A stretch of 64,000 bases of DNA, from the NCBI GenBank assembly GCA_017436845.1, contig JAFSCJ010000003.1, positions 124,001-188,000 on the forward strand, in the 5' to 3' direction. Positions 53,643 to 63,334 of this stretch are shown here, in pieces. Source of the stretch: Muribaculaceae bacterium. Lineage in GTDB: Bacteria > Bacteroidota > Bacteroidia > Bacteroidales > Muribaculaceae. Positions within the stretch are counted from its first letter, which is position 1, and every line of letters starts with the position of its first letter. Position numbers and translations under genes: made by a program. The notes under the pieces were generated by a model that was not told the DNA's origin, searched no databases, and saw only the letters and a list, made by a program, of their open reading frames with translations.

Positions 53643-53724
53643 GCGCGCGTGGCGTAATTGGTAGCCGCGCTAGACTTAGGATCTAGTGTCGTGAGACGTG
53701 GGGGTTCGAGTCCCTTCGCGCGCA
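53643..53724 (+). tRNA. tRNA-Leu (anticodon TAG)
   Basis: 82 nt. Acceptor GCGCGCG pairs with CGCGCGC, discriminator A; D-arm TGGCGTAATTGGTAGCCGC; anticodon stem CTAGA/TCTAG with loop CTTAGGA (anticodon TAG); variable arm TGTCGTGAGACGT; T-arm GGGGGTTCGAGTCCCTT. CCA is not encoded. Confidence 0.96.
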
Positions 53725-53734
53725 CAACGCCAAG

Positions 53735-53770
53735 AAGGAGGAAAATTTTAACGAATTTTCCTCCTTTTGT
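53735..53770 (+). terminator. terminator of tRNA-Leu(TAG)
   Basis: Perfect 13-bp stem AAGGAGGAAAATT (53735-53747) / AATTTTCCTCCTT (53754-53766), 6-base loop, then TTGTTTT. It closes an independent tRNA unit before the U32 peptidase gene. Confidence 0.9.
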
Positions 53771-53792
53771 TTTAGATTTTTATTGCTATAGA

Positions 53793-55613
53793 ATGAGGAG
53801 AATTGAGTTGCTGGCGCCGGCTCGTGATGCGAGTGTGGCAATTGAGGCTATAAAGTGTGGTGCTGATGCGGTGTATATCGGCGCTGATAGTCATGGCGCG
53901 CGTGCTGCAGCCGGAAATACAGTGGAGGATATTGCTGAGGTTGTAAAGTTTGCCCACCAATATAATGCTCGCGTATATGTAACTCTAAATACCATCATCT
54001 ATGAGAACGAGATAGGGGCGGTGGAGAAACTCGTTGCCCGATTATATGATTCGGGTGTAGATGCTTTGATAGTGCAGGATATGGGTGTGTTGAGAATGAA
54101 TATTCCTCCCATTGCGTTGCATGCAAGTACTCAATGTGACACAAGAGATGCACGCAAAGCTGTTTTTCTTGAAAAAGTGGGCTTTTCTCAGATTGTGCTT
54201 GCACGTGAACTCTCGTTGCAAGAAATAAACAAAATATATCAAAGGGTGAATGTACCTCTTGAAGTATTTGTTCATGGAGCATTGTGTGTGAGCTATAGTG
54301 GCGATTGTCAAGCAAGTTGTGTGGCGATGGGGCGTAGTGCCAATCGTGGTGAATGTGCTCAAATGTGTCGCTTGCCTTACACGTTGGTGGATAGTAATGA
54401 ACGTGTGTTGATTGAAAACAAACACTTATTGTCATTGAAAGACATGAACAGAAGCGCCTATATTGAAGAAATGATTGAGACCGGTGTTTCATCGTTCAAG
54501 ATTGAAGGTCGATTGAAAGATGTGGGCTATGTAAAAAATACTGTTGCTTATTATCGTCAAGCGATAGATAAGGTTATTGCAGATAATCCCGGAAAGTATC
54601 AGAGGGCATCGGTGGGGCATAGTATATATAATTTTTCCCCGGTATTGGCGAAAAGTTTTAATCGCGGATTTACTGATTATTTTTTGCAAGCGCAAGACGA
54701 AAAAATCGCTTCTATAAATACTCCAAAATCACAAGGCGAGAAGGTGGGAGTAGTAAAAACTGTGAGAGGAAAAGAAATTATTGCATCGCTTGATAAACCA
54801 TTGAATAATGGTGATGGTCTCGGTTACTTTGATGAGAATGGCGTATTAACCGGCTTTAGGTTAAATAAGATAGAGGGAAATAAACTATATCCGGCAACAA
54901 TGATAAACTTGAAACCTGGCACGTTGTTGTATCGCAACAAGGATAAAGCATGGGACGATTTGCTAATAGCTGATGGCGTTAGTCGCAATATTGCAGTGAA
55001 AATGGTGATAAAATCTACTGCTGACGGTATAGCATTAGACCTATATGATGAAAGAGGTAATAATGTATCTCTTCCATTGACTGTTGAATGTCAAGACGCA
55101 AAATCGCCTCAAGAGGAATCTCGTCGTCGAGTGCTTTCAAAGACAGGAAATACAATTTATCGAGTAGAAGAAATAGAGGATAATTTAGGAAACGTTTTTG
55201 TCCCGGCATCAGTGTTGACCGACTTGCGTAGAAAAGCATTGGATTTATTGGACAAAGTTCAAATTACAAGATATAAAACAGATAAAAGAATAGAAGAAGA
55301 CAGATCGGTATCGTTACCATATGGCAATGTGTTGACTTATCATGATAATGTCGCTAATTCTCTCTCTCGCGAGTTCTATTGTGAACATGGAGCAACGCAA
55401 ATTGAATCAGCAATAGAAGTTCAGAAAGAGATAAATGGTGAGATTGTGGTGATGAACACACGTTATTGCTTGCGTCGTGAAATGGGGTGCTGCCTGAAGA
55501 AACCGAATGGGAAAAAATGGGATGGCCCATTATATTTGCAGTCGGCAAATAATCGTTTTCGCCTTGATTTTGATTGCAAAGAATGTCGCATGAAGGTTGT
55601 ATATCTTGGATAA
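53793..55613 (+). CDS. U32-family peptidase (collagenase-like) with C-terminal DUF3656-like domain
   Basis: This 606-aa protein starts MRRIELLAPARDASVAIEAI, the usual start of the TIM-barrel catalytic part of U32 proteins. The longer open frame runs back through the tRNA and its terminator, so I reject it. The signature EVFVHGALCVSYSGDCQ (about 166-182) with conserved cysteines is followed by CQASC and GECAQMC, probable iron-sulfur ligands. The C-terminal ~200 residues match the extension of the long, gut-Bacteroidetes type. Family members act as collagen-like proteases or, more often, in tRNA or ubiquinone modification (TrhP, UbiU/V). Function here is uncertain. Confidence 0.88.
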   Translation: MRRIELLAPARDASVAIEAIKCGADAVYIGADSHGARAAAGNTVEDIAEVVKFAHQYNARVYVTLNTIIYENEIGAVEKLVARLYDSGVDALIVQDMGVLRMNIPPIALHASTQCDTRDARKAVFLEKVGFSQIVLARELSLQEINKIYQRVNVPLEVFVHGALCVSYSGDCQASCVAMGRSANRGECAQMCRLPYTLVDSNERVLIENKHLLSLKDMNRSAYIEEMIETGVSSFKIEGRLKDVGYVKNTVAYYRQAIDKVIADNPGKYQRASVGHSIYNFSPVLAKSFNRGFTDYFLQAQDEKIASINTPKSQGEKVGVVKTVRGKEIIASLDKPLNNGDGLGYFDENGVLTGFRLNKIEGNKLYPATMINLKPGTLLYRNKDKAWDDLLIADGVSRNIAVKMVIKSTADGIALDLYDERGNNVSLPLTVECQDAKSPQEESRRRVLSKTGNTIYRVEEIEDNLGNVFVPASVLTDLRRKALDLLDKVQITRYKTDKRIEEDRSVSLPYGNVLTYHDNVANSLSREFYCEHGATQIESAIEVQKEINGEIVVMNTRYCLRREMGCCLKKPNGKKWDGPLYLQSANNRFRLDFDCKECRMKVVYLG

Positions 55614-55636
55614 GTGGATATAATTGACTAAATTTG
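55606..55636 (+). promoter_or_regulatory. promoter of galE
   Basis: TTG (55606-55608), exactly 20 bases, then TAAATTTG (55629-55636). The -33 TTG lies inside the last codons of the U32 gene. The start is expected near 55643, about ten bases before the galE ATG. Confidence 0.78.
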
Positions 55637-55652
55637 TCTGAAACATAAACTT

Positions 55653-56696
55653 ATGATTATGAAAAAAGGTTTAATTCTCGTTACCGGCGGTACAGGTTAT
55701 ATAGGCTCTCATACAGTAGTAGAATTGCAAAATTCGGGCTATGAGGTTGTGATTGTGGATAATTTGTCAAACAGTAATCGTGATGTCCTTGATGGAATTG
55801 AGCGCATTACAGGACAACGACCTGCCTTTGTTGAGGCAGATTGTACTGATATGGGTGCAATGCGAGAATTATTTGAAACCTACAAAGGTATTTCAGGAAT
55901 AATCAATTTTGCAGCAAGCAAGGCTGTGGGAGAGTCGGTACAGAAGCCTATCCTATATTATCGTAATAATCTTAATACATTGATGAATTTGCTTGACTTG
56001 ATGGGCGAATATAATGTAAAAGGGATTGTTTTCTCTTCTTCATGTACAGTTTATGGCGAGCCTGACGAAAATCCGGTAACAGAAGCTGCTCCTATAAAAG
56101 TTGCAACATCTCCCTATGGTAACACAAAACAGATTTGTGAGGAGATTATAACTGATGTTATAAATTCAGGAGCTCCATTCAAAAGCATCATATTAAGATA
56201 TTTTAATCCTGTGGGGGCTCATCCATCGGCTGAGATAGGGGAGTTGCCAAATGGCATACCTCAAAATCTTATCCCATTTTTGACTCAAACAGCCATTGGA
56301 ATAAGAAAAGAATTAAGTGTGTTTGGCGATGATTATAACACGCCCGATGGTTCATGTATTCGAGATTTTATAAATGTAGTTGACCTTGCTAAAGCTCATG
56401 TTATTGCGATTGAACGCATGCTTGAGGATAAGAGCGAAGAAAAAATAGAAACATTTAATCTTGGTACAGGAATAGGGTTGTCGGTAAAAGAATTGATTTC
56501 AGCGTTTGAACGTGCTACAGGGGTTAAGGTGCCACATAAGATTGTTGGCCGTCGAGTGGGAGACATTGAGAAAGTGTGGGCCAATCCGGAGTATGCCAAT
56601 AATGTGCTTGGATGGAAAGCAGAAGTTCCCATCGAGGATACAATGTGCTCAGCATGGGCATGGCAATGCCGTCTTCGCGAGCGTGGCATAATGTAA
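55653..56696 (+). CDS. galE: UDP-glucose 4-epimerase
   Basis: This 347-aa NAD-dependent epimerase interconverts UDP-glucose and UDP-galactose. It has VTGGTGYIGSH (Rossmann loop, about 7-17), SSSCTVYG, and the catalytic SPYGNTK (Tyr and Lys). GALE-type C-terminal elements (IRDFINVVDLAKAH; NLGTGIGLSV) are present. An ATG two codons later is an alternative start and would not change the function. Confidence 0.94.
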   Translation: MIMKKGLILVTGGTGYIGSHTVVELQNSGYEVVIVDNLSNSNRDVLDGIERITGQRPAFVEADCTDMGAMRELFETYKGISGIINFAASKAVGESVQKPILYYRNNLNTLMNLLDLMGEYNVKGIVFSSSCTVYGEPDENPVTEAAPIKVATSPYGNTKQICEEIITDVINSGAPFKSIILRYFNPVGAHPSAEIGELPNGIPQNLIPFLTQTAIGIRKELSVFGDDYNTPDGSCIRDFINVVDLAKAHVIAIERMLEDKSEEKIETFNLGTGIGLSVKELISAFERATGVKVPHKIVGRRVGDIEKVWANPEYANNVLGWKAEVPIEDTMCSAWAWQCRLRERGIM

Positions 56697-56702
56697 AATC
56701 TT

Positions 56703-58121
56703 TTATTTTAGTAGAGAGAGCCCCATTTCTTGTGCTTTTTCAAGCATAAGGGAATATGCGGCATCTCTTTCATTGGGAATAATGCCATCAAGGATGGCAT
56801 TTTTTATATGCTCTTTGAGAGTACCCACTTCGCGTGATGGTTGCAATCCAAAAAGTTCCATGATTTCCTCTCCGCTGATAGGTGGTTGGAAATTGCGAAT
56901 GCGGTCTTTTTCTTCTATTTCGACGAGTTTTCGACGAACAATAACGAAGTTCTCTAAGAAACGCTTAACCTTTTCTTGATTTTTAGATGTGATATCGGCT
57001 TCGCAGAGTGTCATCAAATCCTCAATATCATCCCCGGCATCAAATAGGAGGCGACGTACTGCCGAGTCGGTAACCTCGTCTTCAACCAATGCAATAGGTC
57101 GCATGTGTAGTTCGACCATCTTTTGAACATATTTCATCTTCTCGTTTAGAGGGAAGCGCATTTCTTTGAATATGCGAGGTATCATTTTTGCGCCTATGAA
57201 ATTATGATTATGAAATGTCCACCCGATGTTATCGTCCCATTTCTTTGTTACAGGTTTAGCGATATCATGTAGTAAAGCCGACCAACGTAACCACACGTTA
57301 TCGCTTTTTTGTGCTACATTGTCAAGAACTTCAAGAGTGTGATAGAAATTATCTTTATGCCCTCGACCGTTAACAACTTCGACTCCTTTCATTGCTGCAA
57401 ATTCCGGGAAAATGAGTTTAAGTAATCCGCAACGATATAGTAATTCCCACCCAATAGAGGGTTTAGACGAAGCCATTATTTTCATTAATTCATCCATCAC
57501 TCTCTCTTTGGAGATAATCGTAATACGAGAGGCATTTCGAGTGATAGCATTGAATGTTTCGGGGTATATAGTGAAATTTAGTTGAGTGGCAAAACGTATA
57601 GCACGCATCATTCGCAATGGATCATCGCTAAATGTAATATCAGGGTCAAGGGGTGTACGTATAAGTTTACGCCCCAAATCCCCAATGCCATCATATGGAT
57701 CAATTAGCTCCCCAAAATGTGAGTTATTAACGCATATTGCCATAGCATTTATTGTGAAATCACGACGTGAAAGATCATCGTCAAGAGTGCCATCTTCAAC
57801 TATGGGTTTGCGGCTGTTGCGACGGTAAGATTCTCGACGTGCGCCAACAAACTCAAGCTCAATCCCACGATATTTGACTTGTGCTGTCCCGAAATTTTGG
57901 AAAATGCTTAAGTGAGTCCCTTTCCCTAATTTTTGGGCCAAAGCTTGAGCAACCTCAATCCCGCTCCCAACAGTAACGAAGTCAATGTCCTTTGATTTTC
58001 TATCAAGGAATAAATCGCGCACATATCCACCGACAGTGTAGCATTTGCGGTTTAGACTGTCGGCCATCTCGCCTACGGTGTGGAATATTTGAGTATCTAT
58101 TTTTTTTGCGATAGGATGCAT
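56703..58121 (-). CDS. cca: CCA-adding-type tRNA nucleotidyltransferase with HD domain
   Basis: This 472-aa class II nucleotidyltransferase has YTVGGYVRDLFLDRKSKDIDFV (about 28-49) with the GG-RD and DxD elements, RRESYRRNSRKP, RRDFTINAMA, and a C-terminal HD domain (ALLHDIAKPVT). Neither tRNA in this window encodes its CCA end, so such an enzyme is needed. A polyA-polymerase-like annotation is possible, but the HD extension favours CCA repair. It overlaps the M24 peptidase gene by one base. Confidence 0.9.
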   Translation of the reverse strand: MHPIAKKIDTQIFHTVGEMADSLNRKCYTVGGYVRDLFLDRKSKDIDFVTVGSGIEVAQALAQKLGKGTHLSIFQNFGTAQVKYRGIELEFVGARRESYRRNSRKPIVEDGTLDDDLSRRDFTINAMAICVNNSHFGELIDPYDGIGDLGRKLIRTPLDPDITFSDDPLRMMRAIRFATQLNFTIYPETFNAITRNASRITIISKERVMDELMKIMASSKPSIGWELLYRCGLLKLIFPEFAAMKGVEVVNGRGHKDNFYHTLEVLDNVAQKSDNVWLRWSALLHDIAKPVTKKWDDNIGWTFHNHNFIGAKMIPRIFKEMRFPLNEKMKYVQKMVELHMRPIALVEDEVTDSAVRRLLFDAGDDIEDLMTLCEADITSKNQEKVKRFLENFVIVRRKLVEIEEKDRIRNFQPPISGEEIMELFGLQPSREVGTLKEHIKNAILDGIIPNERDAAYSLMLEKAQEMGLSLLK

Positions 58122-59293
58122 CAGTCAAGGTTTATTATTTCTTCGGGCGCATTAGTTATAGATTTCATCCCTTCAGTAGTAACCACATAGGTGTTTTCTA
58201 TGCCTACAGCTCCCACTTGTGGAATAACAAATTTAGGCTCTAAGGCTATTATGTTGTTTTCTTCTAAGATGTCTTTGCTACGAGGTGCAATAACCGGTAA
58301 TTCATTAACTTCAATGCCAACGCCATGTCCAACGAATCCTGCATGTTGTCGGTGTCCCATGAAATATTTGTCAAGATTCACTTCTGTTGCTATTGCTAAT
58401 GCTCTTTCAAAAAGCTCTTTTGCCGGAGTTCCCGGTTTGCCCATGGTGGCAAGTTCATGGTTGATGCGTTGAGAGCATTTATGCGCTTTCTTTGCAAGTT
58501 CGCCAATTTCTCCAACAGAGAAAACACGAGTCATGTCGGTCATATAACCGGTGAAATTTCCATTTAAGTCAACCATGATTGAATTGCCTTGTGTGATTGT
58601 CGTTCCGTTGCATCCAACAGGAAGAGATGGATTTAGTCCTGCACCACCCATTGCAAAGTCATAAGGGGAGGGGTTGTCGGCATTTTCTCCTGCGATTAAG
58701 TTGCCCATGAAAATTTCCATTGAATCTCCATTGATGCGAAATTGTCCCAAGCAGCCTTCAAGGCGGGAAAGACGCTCTATTTCGATTTGAAGTTCAAGAT
58801 CGGTCATACCTTTTCGATAAACCGATGGTATTTGGCTATATGTTTTTGCATGTTTTTCTCCTGATTGAATTAGACATTCTATTTCAAACGGAGTTTTAGT
58901 AGCGCGTACATTGCGCAATATTCCAGATGCATTAGTTATTGATGCGTTAGGGAATATTTTTTTTAGGCGTTCAATAGTTGAATATGTAGTAGTATCAAGT
59001 TCTAAACCAATGGTTGATAATTTTGAGATGTCAATGTGCTCTACTATTTGTTCAGGTTTATTGATATATATTATATTGTTGCCATTTAAACCAACAGGGC
59101 GTCTTACAAAATAGATTGCATCCCCGATTTGAGGGATAAAAACATATCCATTAAAAATATATCCGGCAGTATAAAATAGATTTGCGTTACTATTTAGTAT
59201 AATAGCATCTATTCCGGTATTGACAAGACGAGATTGTATTTTAGATATTCTAAAATCAATTTCAGATGAAGGAATGTTTGTGTTAAATCCCAT
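58121..59293 (-). CDS. M24-family metallopeptidase, Xaa-Pro aminopeptidase-like
   Basis: This is a 390-aa protein. The N-terminal creatinase-like domain (about 1-130) is followed by the pita-bread catalytic fold with metal ligands in SIMVDLNGNFTGYMTDMTR (two Asp), GHGVGIEVNE (His), IALEPKFV (Glu) and VGIENTYVV (Glu). All five ligands are in place, so it is probably active on Xaa-Pro dipeptides or peptides. It lies 2 bp after the HAD gene and overlaps cca by one base. Confidence 0.92.
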   Translation of the reverse strand: MGFNTNIPSSEIDFRISKIQSRLVNTGIDAIILNSNANLFYTAGYIFNGYVFIPQIGDAIYFVRRPVGLNGNNIIYINKPEQIVEHIDISKLSTIGLELDTTTYSTIERLKKIFPNASITNASGILRNVRATKTPFEIECLIQSGEKHAKTYSQIPSVYRKGMTDLELQIEIERLSRLEGCLGQFRINGDSMEIFMGNLIAGENADNPSPYDFAMGGAGLNPSLPVGCNGTTITQGNSIMVDLNGNFTGYMTDMTRVFSVGEIGELAKKAHKCSQRINHELATMGKPGTPAKELFERALAIATEVNLDKYFMGHRQHAGFVGHGVGIEVNELPVIAPRSKDILEENNIIALEPKFVIPQVGAVGIENTYVVTTEGMKSITNAPEEIINLD

Positions 59294-59295
59294 AA

Positions 59296-59925
59296 TTATT
59301 TTGATAAAAATAATTCGACAAATTGGTTAAAGCTATTTACTGTATATTCTGCATTGTTACATTTGCCAAATCCATAAGATGCAAATATCATAGGAATATT
59401 AGCGGCATGAGCATAGTCGCAGTCTCCTTGTGTATCTCCCATGTAAATGGGTGCGTTGAGGTTATAGCGGTTAATGAGTAGTTTTATATTCTCTGTTTTG
59501 TTTAGGAGTGTTTCTCCATGAGTGAGAGTGTCTTCAATATAGGGTGTTAGTTTGGTGAACGCAAGGAAATTTTTTAATCCATCGGCTCCGCAGTTACTCA
59601 CCATAAACATCCGATAGCTTTTTGAGAGTTCTTTTATTCCTTCAAAAACACCGGGATATAATATTCCTCCAAGTTTTGGCATCATTAAAGCTTCGTTTTG
59701 ATCTAACTTTTCAAGGAATAATTTAGAGTCAATGGGTGTTGTAACAATGTGAGCAAATATTTCATTTATTGGCATTCCCATACATTCGAGTAGATTTTGT
59801 CGAGAAACTTTAATATCAGGCATGCCCATTTGCACGAATGTCTCATCCCACACTTTGCAATAGGAATTAACGGCATCCCATAAGGTGCCATCCATGTCGA
59901 ATATTATACTATCGTAAGGCTTCAT
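59296..59925 (-). CDS. HAD-superfamily phosphatase, phosphoglycolate phosphatase-like
   Basis: This is a 209-aa protein with motif I IIFDMDGTLWDAV (D10, D12), a helical cap (about 15-85), motif II MVSNCGAD, motif III region NKTENIKLLI and motif IV YMGDTQGDCDYAHAA. The length and cap fit the PGP/beta-phosphoglucomutase group; the substrate cannot be told from sequence. Its start overlaps the gldH stop by 4 bp. Confidence 0.9.
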   Translation of the reverse strand: MKPYDSIIFDMDGTLWDAVNSYCKVWDETFVQMGMPDIKVSRQNLLECMGMPINEIFAHIVTTPIDSKLFLEKLDQNEALMMPKLGGILYPGVFEGIKELSKSYRMFMVSNCGADGLKNFLAFTKLTPYIEDTLTHGETLLNKTENIKLLINRYNLNAPIYMGDTQGDCDYAHAANIPMIFASYGFGKCNNAEYTVNSFNQFVELFLSK

Positions 59926-60386
59926 TGTTCTGTATTGGGAATGAAAAATAGACCGATTTGTTCAATGTCTTTTAATGTGTCAACTCTCATTATATGTCGG
60001 ATACTGAAGTAATCTACTTTATTAATTTCGATGTTTTCAGAGATGTTTTTTTCTATTTGAATGCTTGGCCCTATTCCTTTGCCATGCCATTTGCCATATA
60101 TATCAGCAAGAGGGATATTAATTGTGTCGCTTTTTATTGTGGAGTCATTTATGGGGTAATTGATTTCCACCCATAAATTACTATAATGATAATTGTTATT
60201 GTGGCGTAATGCTATGGATAGATTTCCTTGTGTAACAGAATCGGTTATAGTCGGAATAAAATTTATTGTGTCGTTATATGCCCAGCCTTCTTTAGGTAAA
60301 TTCCTAAATTCACTATAAGTATTGTGCCCGGAGGTGCATGCCCCCAAGCACAATGTTATTAATGTAATGATGAATAATTTATTCAT
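59922..60386 (-). CDS. gldH: gliding-motility-type lipoprotein GldH
   Basis: From the ATG at 60386 this is a 154-aa lipoprotein (MNKLFIITLITLCLGAC, C17). The frame extends 86 codons upstream, but that part overlaps ricT in another frame and gives a basic sequence with no signal, so I reject it. WAYNDTINFIPTI, NLWVEINYP and IGLFFIPN match GldH. Known: GldH is part of the Flavobacterium gliding set and also occurs in non-gliding Bacteroidales. It overlaps ricT by 8 bp. Confidence 0.82.
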   Translation of the reverse strand: MNKLFIITLITLCLGACTSGHNTYSEFRNLPKEGWAYNDTINFIPTITDSVTQGNLSIALRHNNNYHYSNLWVEINYPINDSTIKSDTINIPLADIYGKWHGKGIGPSIQIEKNISENIEINKVDYFSIRHIMRVDTLKDIEQIGLFFIPNTEQ

Positions 60387-61662
60387 TGTTGGAATTTCCT
60401 GTTTTATTCTCGTTGTTTCTCTGCCGATATTGTTGCCCGTTGTTGCGATTTTTATCGCGACGTTTATTATTATTTTGATTATCTGAGCGCTGGTGCTGTC
60501 GTGTTGGCCCTTGTGGGTTTTTGTTATCACGACTACCATTGTCGTTTTTGCGTTTCTTTTTCTTGTTTTTGTCAAAACGGGTAACGCTATCTTGCCCAAT
60601 GATATCTCCAAACTCTTTGTTTTCTTTAGGCTTTTCATCTCCATCCCGTTGCAATTTCAATGGTTTTTCGCCCTGTTTGTTCATCGCGATGATTTCAAAA
60701 GCTCTGTTGGCATCAATTGTAACAAGATTTGCTGGGATTGACTTATCGGTAGAGTAGGTTAATTCGCGCTTGAAAATATCGGTCTTGAAATGATAATATG
60801 TAGCATCGGCTGTTTCAAGTTTGACATCTCTTGAAGGAAGGTGTTTAACACTTTCTACATAGGCGTCAACTTCAAAGTTGAGACAGCATTTTAGTTTAGC
60901 GCATTGTCCTGCAAGTTTTTGTGGGTTCAATGAAATGTCTTGATATCGAGCCGCACTTGTTGCTACTGATACAAAACTTGTCATCCAACTTGAACAGCAT
61001 AATGGACGTCCACATGGACCGATACCACCTATGCGACCTGCTTCTTGGCGAGCTCCGATTTGTTTCATTTCGATGCGTACTCTAAAAGTTTCGGCAAGCA
61101 CCTTGATGAGTTGGCGAAAGTCAACACGCTCGTCTGCGATGTAGTAAAAAATTGCTTTATTGCCATCACCTTGATACTCAACATCTCCAATTTTCATGTT
61201 GAGGTTAAGACTTTCTGCAATTTTTCGTGAACGTATCATTGTGTCATTTTCCTTAGCCTTAGCTTCTTCAAACTTTTCAAGGTCGGCTGGCTTGGCTTTA
61301 CGGAAAACGCGTTTAATTTCTGCATCAGGCTTTATGTTTGCCTTTTTCATTTGTAGAGCCACAAGCTTTCCTGTTAGCGTTACTGTGCCTATGTCGTGAC
61401 CGGGAGAGGCTTCAACGGCAACAATATCGCCAATTTCGAGAGGAATGTTTGTGCTGTTTTTATAAAAACCTTTGCGAGTATTTTTAAATTGCACCTCAAC
61501 CATATCAAAATCGGCATAACCGCCGGGAATATCATTAAGCCAGTTATAGCAGTTTAACTTCCCGCGAGGAGGGCATTTAGTTTTTTTCTCGCAACTGTTT
61601 TCTATTGCAAGATTTTCCTCTTCTTGTGTAGCAGAATTATTATTTAAATCGTTATCAGTCAT
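60379..61662 (-). CDS. ricT: RicT/PSP1-family protein (YaaT homologue)
   Basis: This 427-aa protein has a PSP1 C-terminal core (about 55-345). Cysteine clusters are GPCGRPLCC (C217, C222, C223) and CAKLKCC (C254, C259, C260), which carry iron-sulfur clusters in the Firmicute protein. N-terminal Cys at 24, 30 and 38 add further ligands. The tail (about 350-427) is disordered and rich in Lys, Asn, Arg and Gln. In Bacillus, RicT with RicA and RicF guides RNase Y. Here ricT directly follows rny (9 bp), supporting that partnership. RicA and RicF are not in this window. Confidence 0.9.
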   Translation of the reverse strand: MTDNDLNNNSATQEEENLAIENSCEKKTKCPPRGKLNCYNWLNDIPGGYADFDMVEVQFKNTRKGFYKNSTNIPLEIGDIVAVEASPGHDIGTVTLTGKLVALQMKKANIKPDAEIKRVFRKAKPADLEKFEEAKAKENDTMIRSRKIAESLNLNMKIGDVEYQGDGNKAIFYYIADERVDFRQLIKVLAETFRVRIEMKQIGARQEAGRIGGIGPCGRPLCCSSWMTSFVSVATSAARYQDISLNPQKLAGQCAKLKCCLNFEVDAYVESVKHLPSRDVKLETADATYYHFKTDIFKRELTYSTDKSIPANLVTIDANRAFEIIAMNKQGEKPLKLQRDGDEKPKENKEFGDIIGQDSVTRFDKNKKKKRKNDNGSRDNKNPQGPTRQHQRSDNQNNNKRRDKNRNNGQQYRQRNNENKTGNSNNE

Positions 61663-61670
61663 TGTAGGTG

Positions 61671-63215
61671 TTATTTAGCAAAGCTCACAGAGCGAGTTTC
61701 ACGTATAACAGTGATTTTTACTTGTCCCGGATAAGTCATTTCGTCTTGTATGCGTTTTGCAATTTCAGCTGATAGCTTTTCTGTCTCTATGTCGTCAATC
61801 TTGTCGGCTCCAACGATAACGCGCAATTCGCGTCCAGCTTGGATTGCATATGTTTTGATTACTCCAGGGTAAGAGAGTGCTAACTGCTCAAGGTCGTTGA
61901 GACGTTTGATATATGCTTCAACGATTTCGCGTCGAGCGCCTGGTCGAGCGCCTGAAATGGCATCGCACACTTGAACGATGGGAGCTAATAGGGTAGTTTG
62001 TTCTACCTCGTCATGGTGAGCTCCAATCGCATTGCATATTTCGGGCTTTTCTTTATATTTTTCTGCAAGTTTCATACCATATATTGCGTGTGGCAATTCT
62101 GGATCCTCATCGGGCACTTTGCCTATGTCATGGAGCAATCCGGCGCGACGTGCTTTCTTTGGATTAAGGCCGAGTTCAGAAGCCATGATTGCACAAAGAT
62201 TAGCTGTTTCGCGAGCGTGTTGAAGGAGATTTTGCCCATAGCTTGAACGGTATTTCATCTTGCCCACAAGACGTATCAAGTCGGGGTGTAAGCCATGAAT
62301 GCCAAGGTCTATTGCTGTACGCTTACCGGTTTCAATTATTTCTTCTTCAATCTGTTTCTTTACTTTAGCAACAACTTCTTCAATGCGAGCAGGGTGGATG
62401 CGACCATCAGCTACAAGTTGGTGAAGGGCTAAACGTGCTATTTCGCGACGCACGGGGTCAAAGCCTGAAAGAACAATTGCTTCAGGGGTATCATCAACGA
62501 TGATTTCAATTCCTGTAGCAGCTTCGAGAGCACGAATGTTGCGACCTTCGCGACCAATGATGCGACCTTTTATTTCGTCAGAGTCAATGTGGAATACAGT
62601 AACGGAGTTTTCGATAGCTGTTTCGGTTGCAACGCGTTGGATAGATTGTACGACGATGCGTTTAGCTTCTTTATTAGCAGTCATCTTTGCTTCATCCATG
62701 ATATCGTTGATGTAAGATGCCGCAGCGGTCTTAGCTTCATCTTTTAATGATTCGATGAGCTTTTCTTTTGCTTCTTCTGAAGATAGTCCGGAGATGTGTT
62801 CAAGGGTTTCCTGAGCGACCTTTTTTAGTTTGTCAAGTTCTGCTTTGCGTAGTTCGACTGAGTTTAGCTGATTTTCAAGAGTTGCTTTAGTCGCTTCAAT
62901 TTCATTTTTAGCGCGTTGATTTTCGCTTTGTTGTTGATTTAACTGAAGCTCACGTTGTTTCATGCGAGCTTCTGCCGATTGAACTTTTGCCATGCGAGCA
63001 TTAGCGTGTTTCTCGGCTTCAGCTTTTATTTGGATTTCAGCTTCGCGCGCTTCAAACAATTTGTCTTTCTTTATGGCTTCAGCTTCTCTATTCGCTTCTT
63101 CGATTATGGCTTTAGCTCGGCTTTTTGCGATGGACTTTTGAATCGCTATCGTACCAATGATTCCGATAGTAAGGGCGATAAGTCCGATTGCAACGTAAAT
63201 TAAATAATCTATCAT
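61671..63215 (-). CDS. rny: ribonuclease Y
   Basis: This 514-aa membrane-bound endoribonuclease has an N-terminal membrane helix (about 4-24), a long coiled-coil (about 30-190), a KH RNA-binding domain ([19 protein letters not shown], about 211-229) and an HD domain ([11 protein letters not shown], about 348-358). It starts RNA decay in many bacteria. It lies 9 bp upstream of ricT, while a terminator (63240-63284) separates it from the zapA unit, so it should have its own promoter, which I could not place. Confidence 0.96.
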   Translation of the reverse strand: MIDYLIYVAIGLIALTIGIIGTIAIQKSIAKSRAKAIIEEANREAEAIKKDKLFEAREAEIQIKAEAEKHANARMAKVQSAEARMKQRELQLNQQQSENQRAKNEIEATKATLENQLNSVELRKAELDKLKKVAQETLEHISGLSSEEAKEKLIESLKDEAKTAAASYINDIMDEAKMTANKEAKRIVVQSIQRVATETAIENSVTVFHIDSDEIKGRIIGREGRNIRALEAATGIEIIVDDTPEAIVLSGFDPVRREIARLALHQLVADGRIHPARIEEVVAKVKKQIEEEIIETGKRTAIDLGIHGLHPDLIRLVGKMKYRSSYGQNLLQHARETANLCAIMASELGLNPKKARRAGLLHDIGKVPDEDPELPHAIYGMKLAEKYKEKPEICNAIGAHHDEVEQTTLLAPIVQVCDAISGARPGARREIVEAYIKRLNDLEQLALSYPGVIKTYAIQAGRELRVIVGADKIDDIETEKLSAEIAKRIQDEMTYPGQVKITVIRETRSVSFAK

Positions 63216-63239
63216 TTCTGTTTCGTTTATAGTTTATAT

Positions 63240-63284
63240 TAAAAATGCACTCTCTATCACGCGTAATCACGTGATGGATAGTGC
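63240..63284 (-). terminator. terminator after zapA
   Basis: On the minus strand GCACTATCCATCACG (63284-63270) pairs with CGTGATAGAGAGTGC (63261-63247) with one mismatch and one G-T pair, 8-base loop, followed by ATTTTTAATA. It ends the 63935-63335 unit. Confidence 0.8.
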
Positions 63285-63334
63285 AGTAAATTTCCCAAAT
63301 TAATAAACTTAATAAATCAAGCGCTATTGTGGGT

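Noticed and set aside
53658-53792. Extended N-terminus of the U32 peptidase gene
   Set aside because: This stretch overlaps the tRNA-Leu(TAG) and its terminator; the family start MRRIELLAP is at 53793.
53995-54492. Long minus-strand open frames inside the U32 gene (165 and 127 codons)
   Set aside because: They are antisense to a strongly conserved coding region, have no family match and unnatural composition.
60387-60644. 86-codon N-terminal extension of GldH
   Set aside because: It overlaps ricT in another frame, is highly basic, and would bury the lipoprotein signal that starts at 60386.
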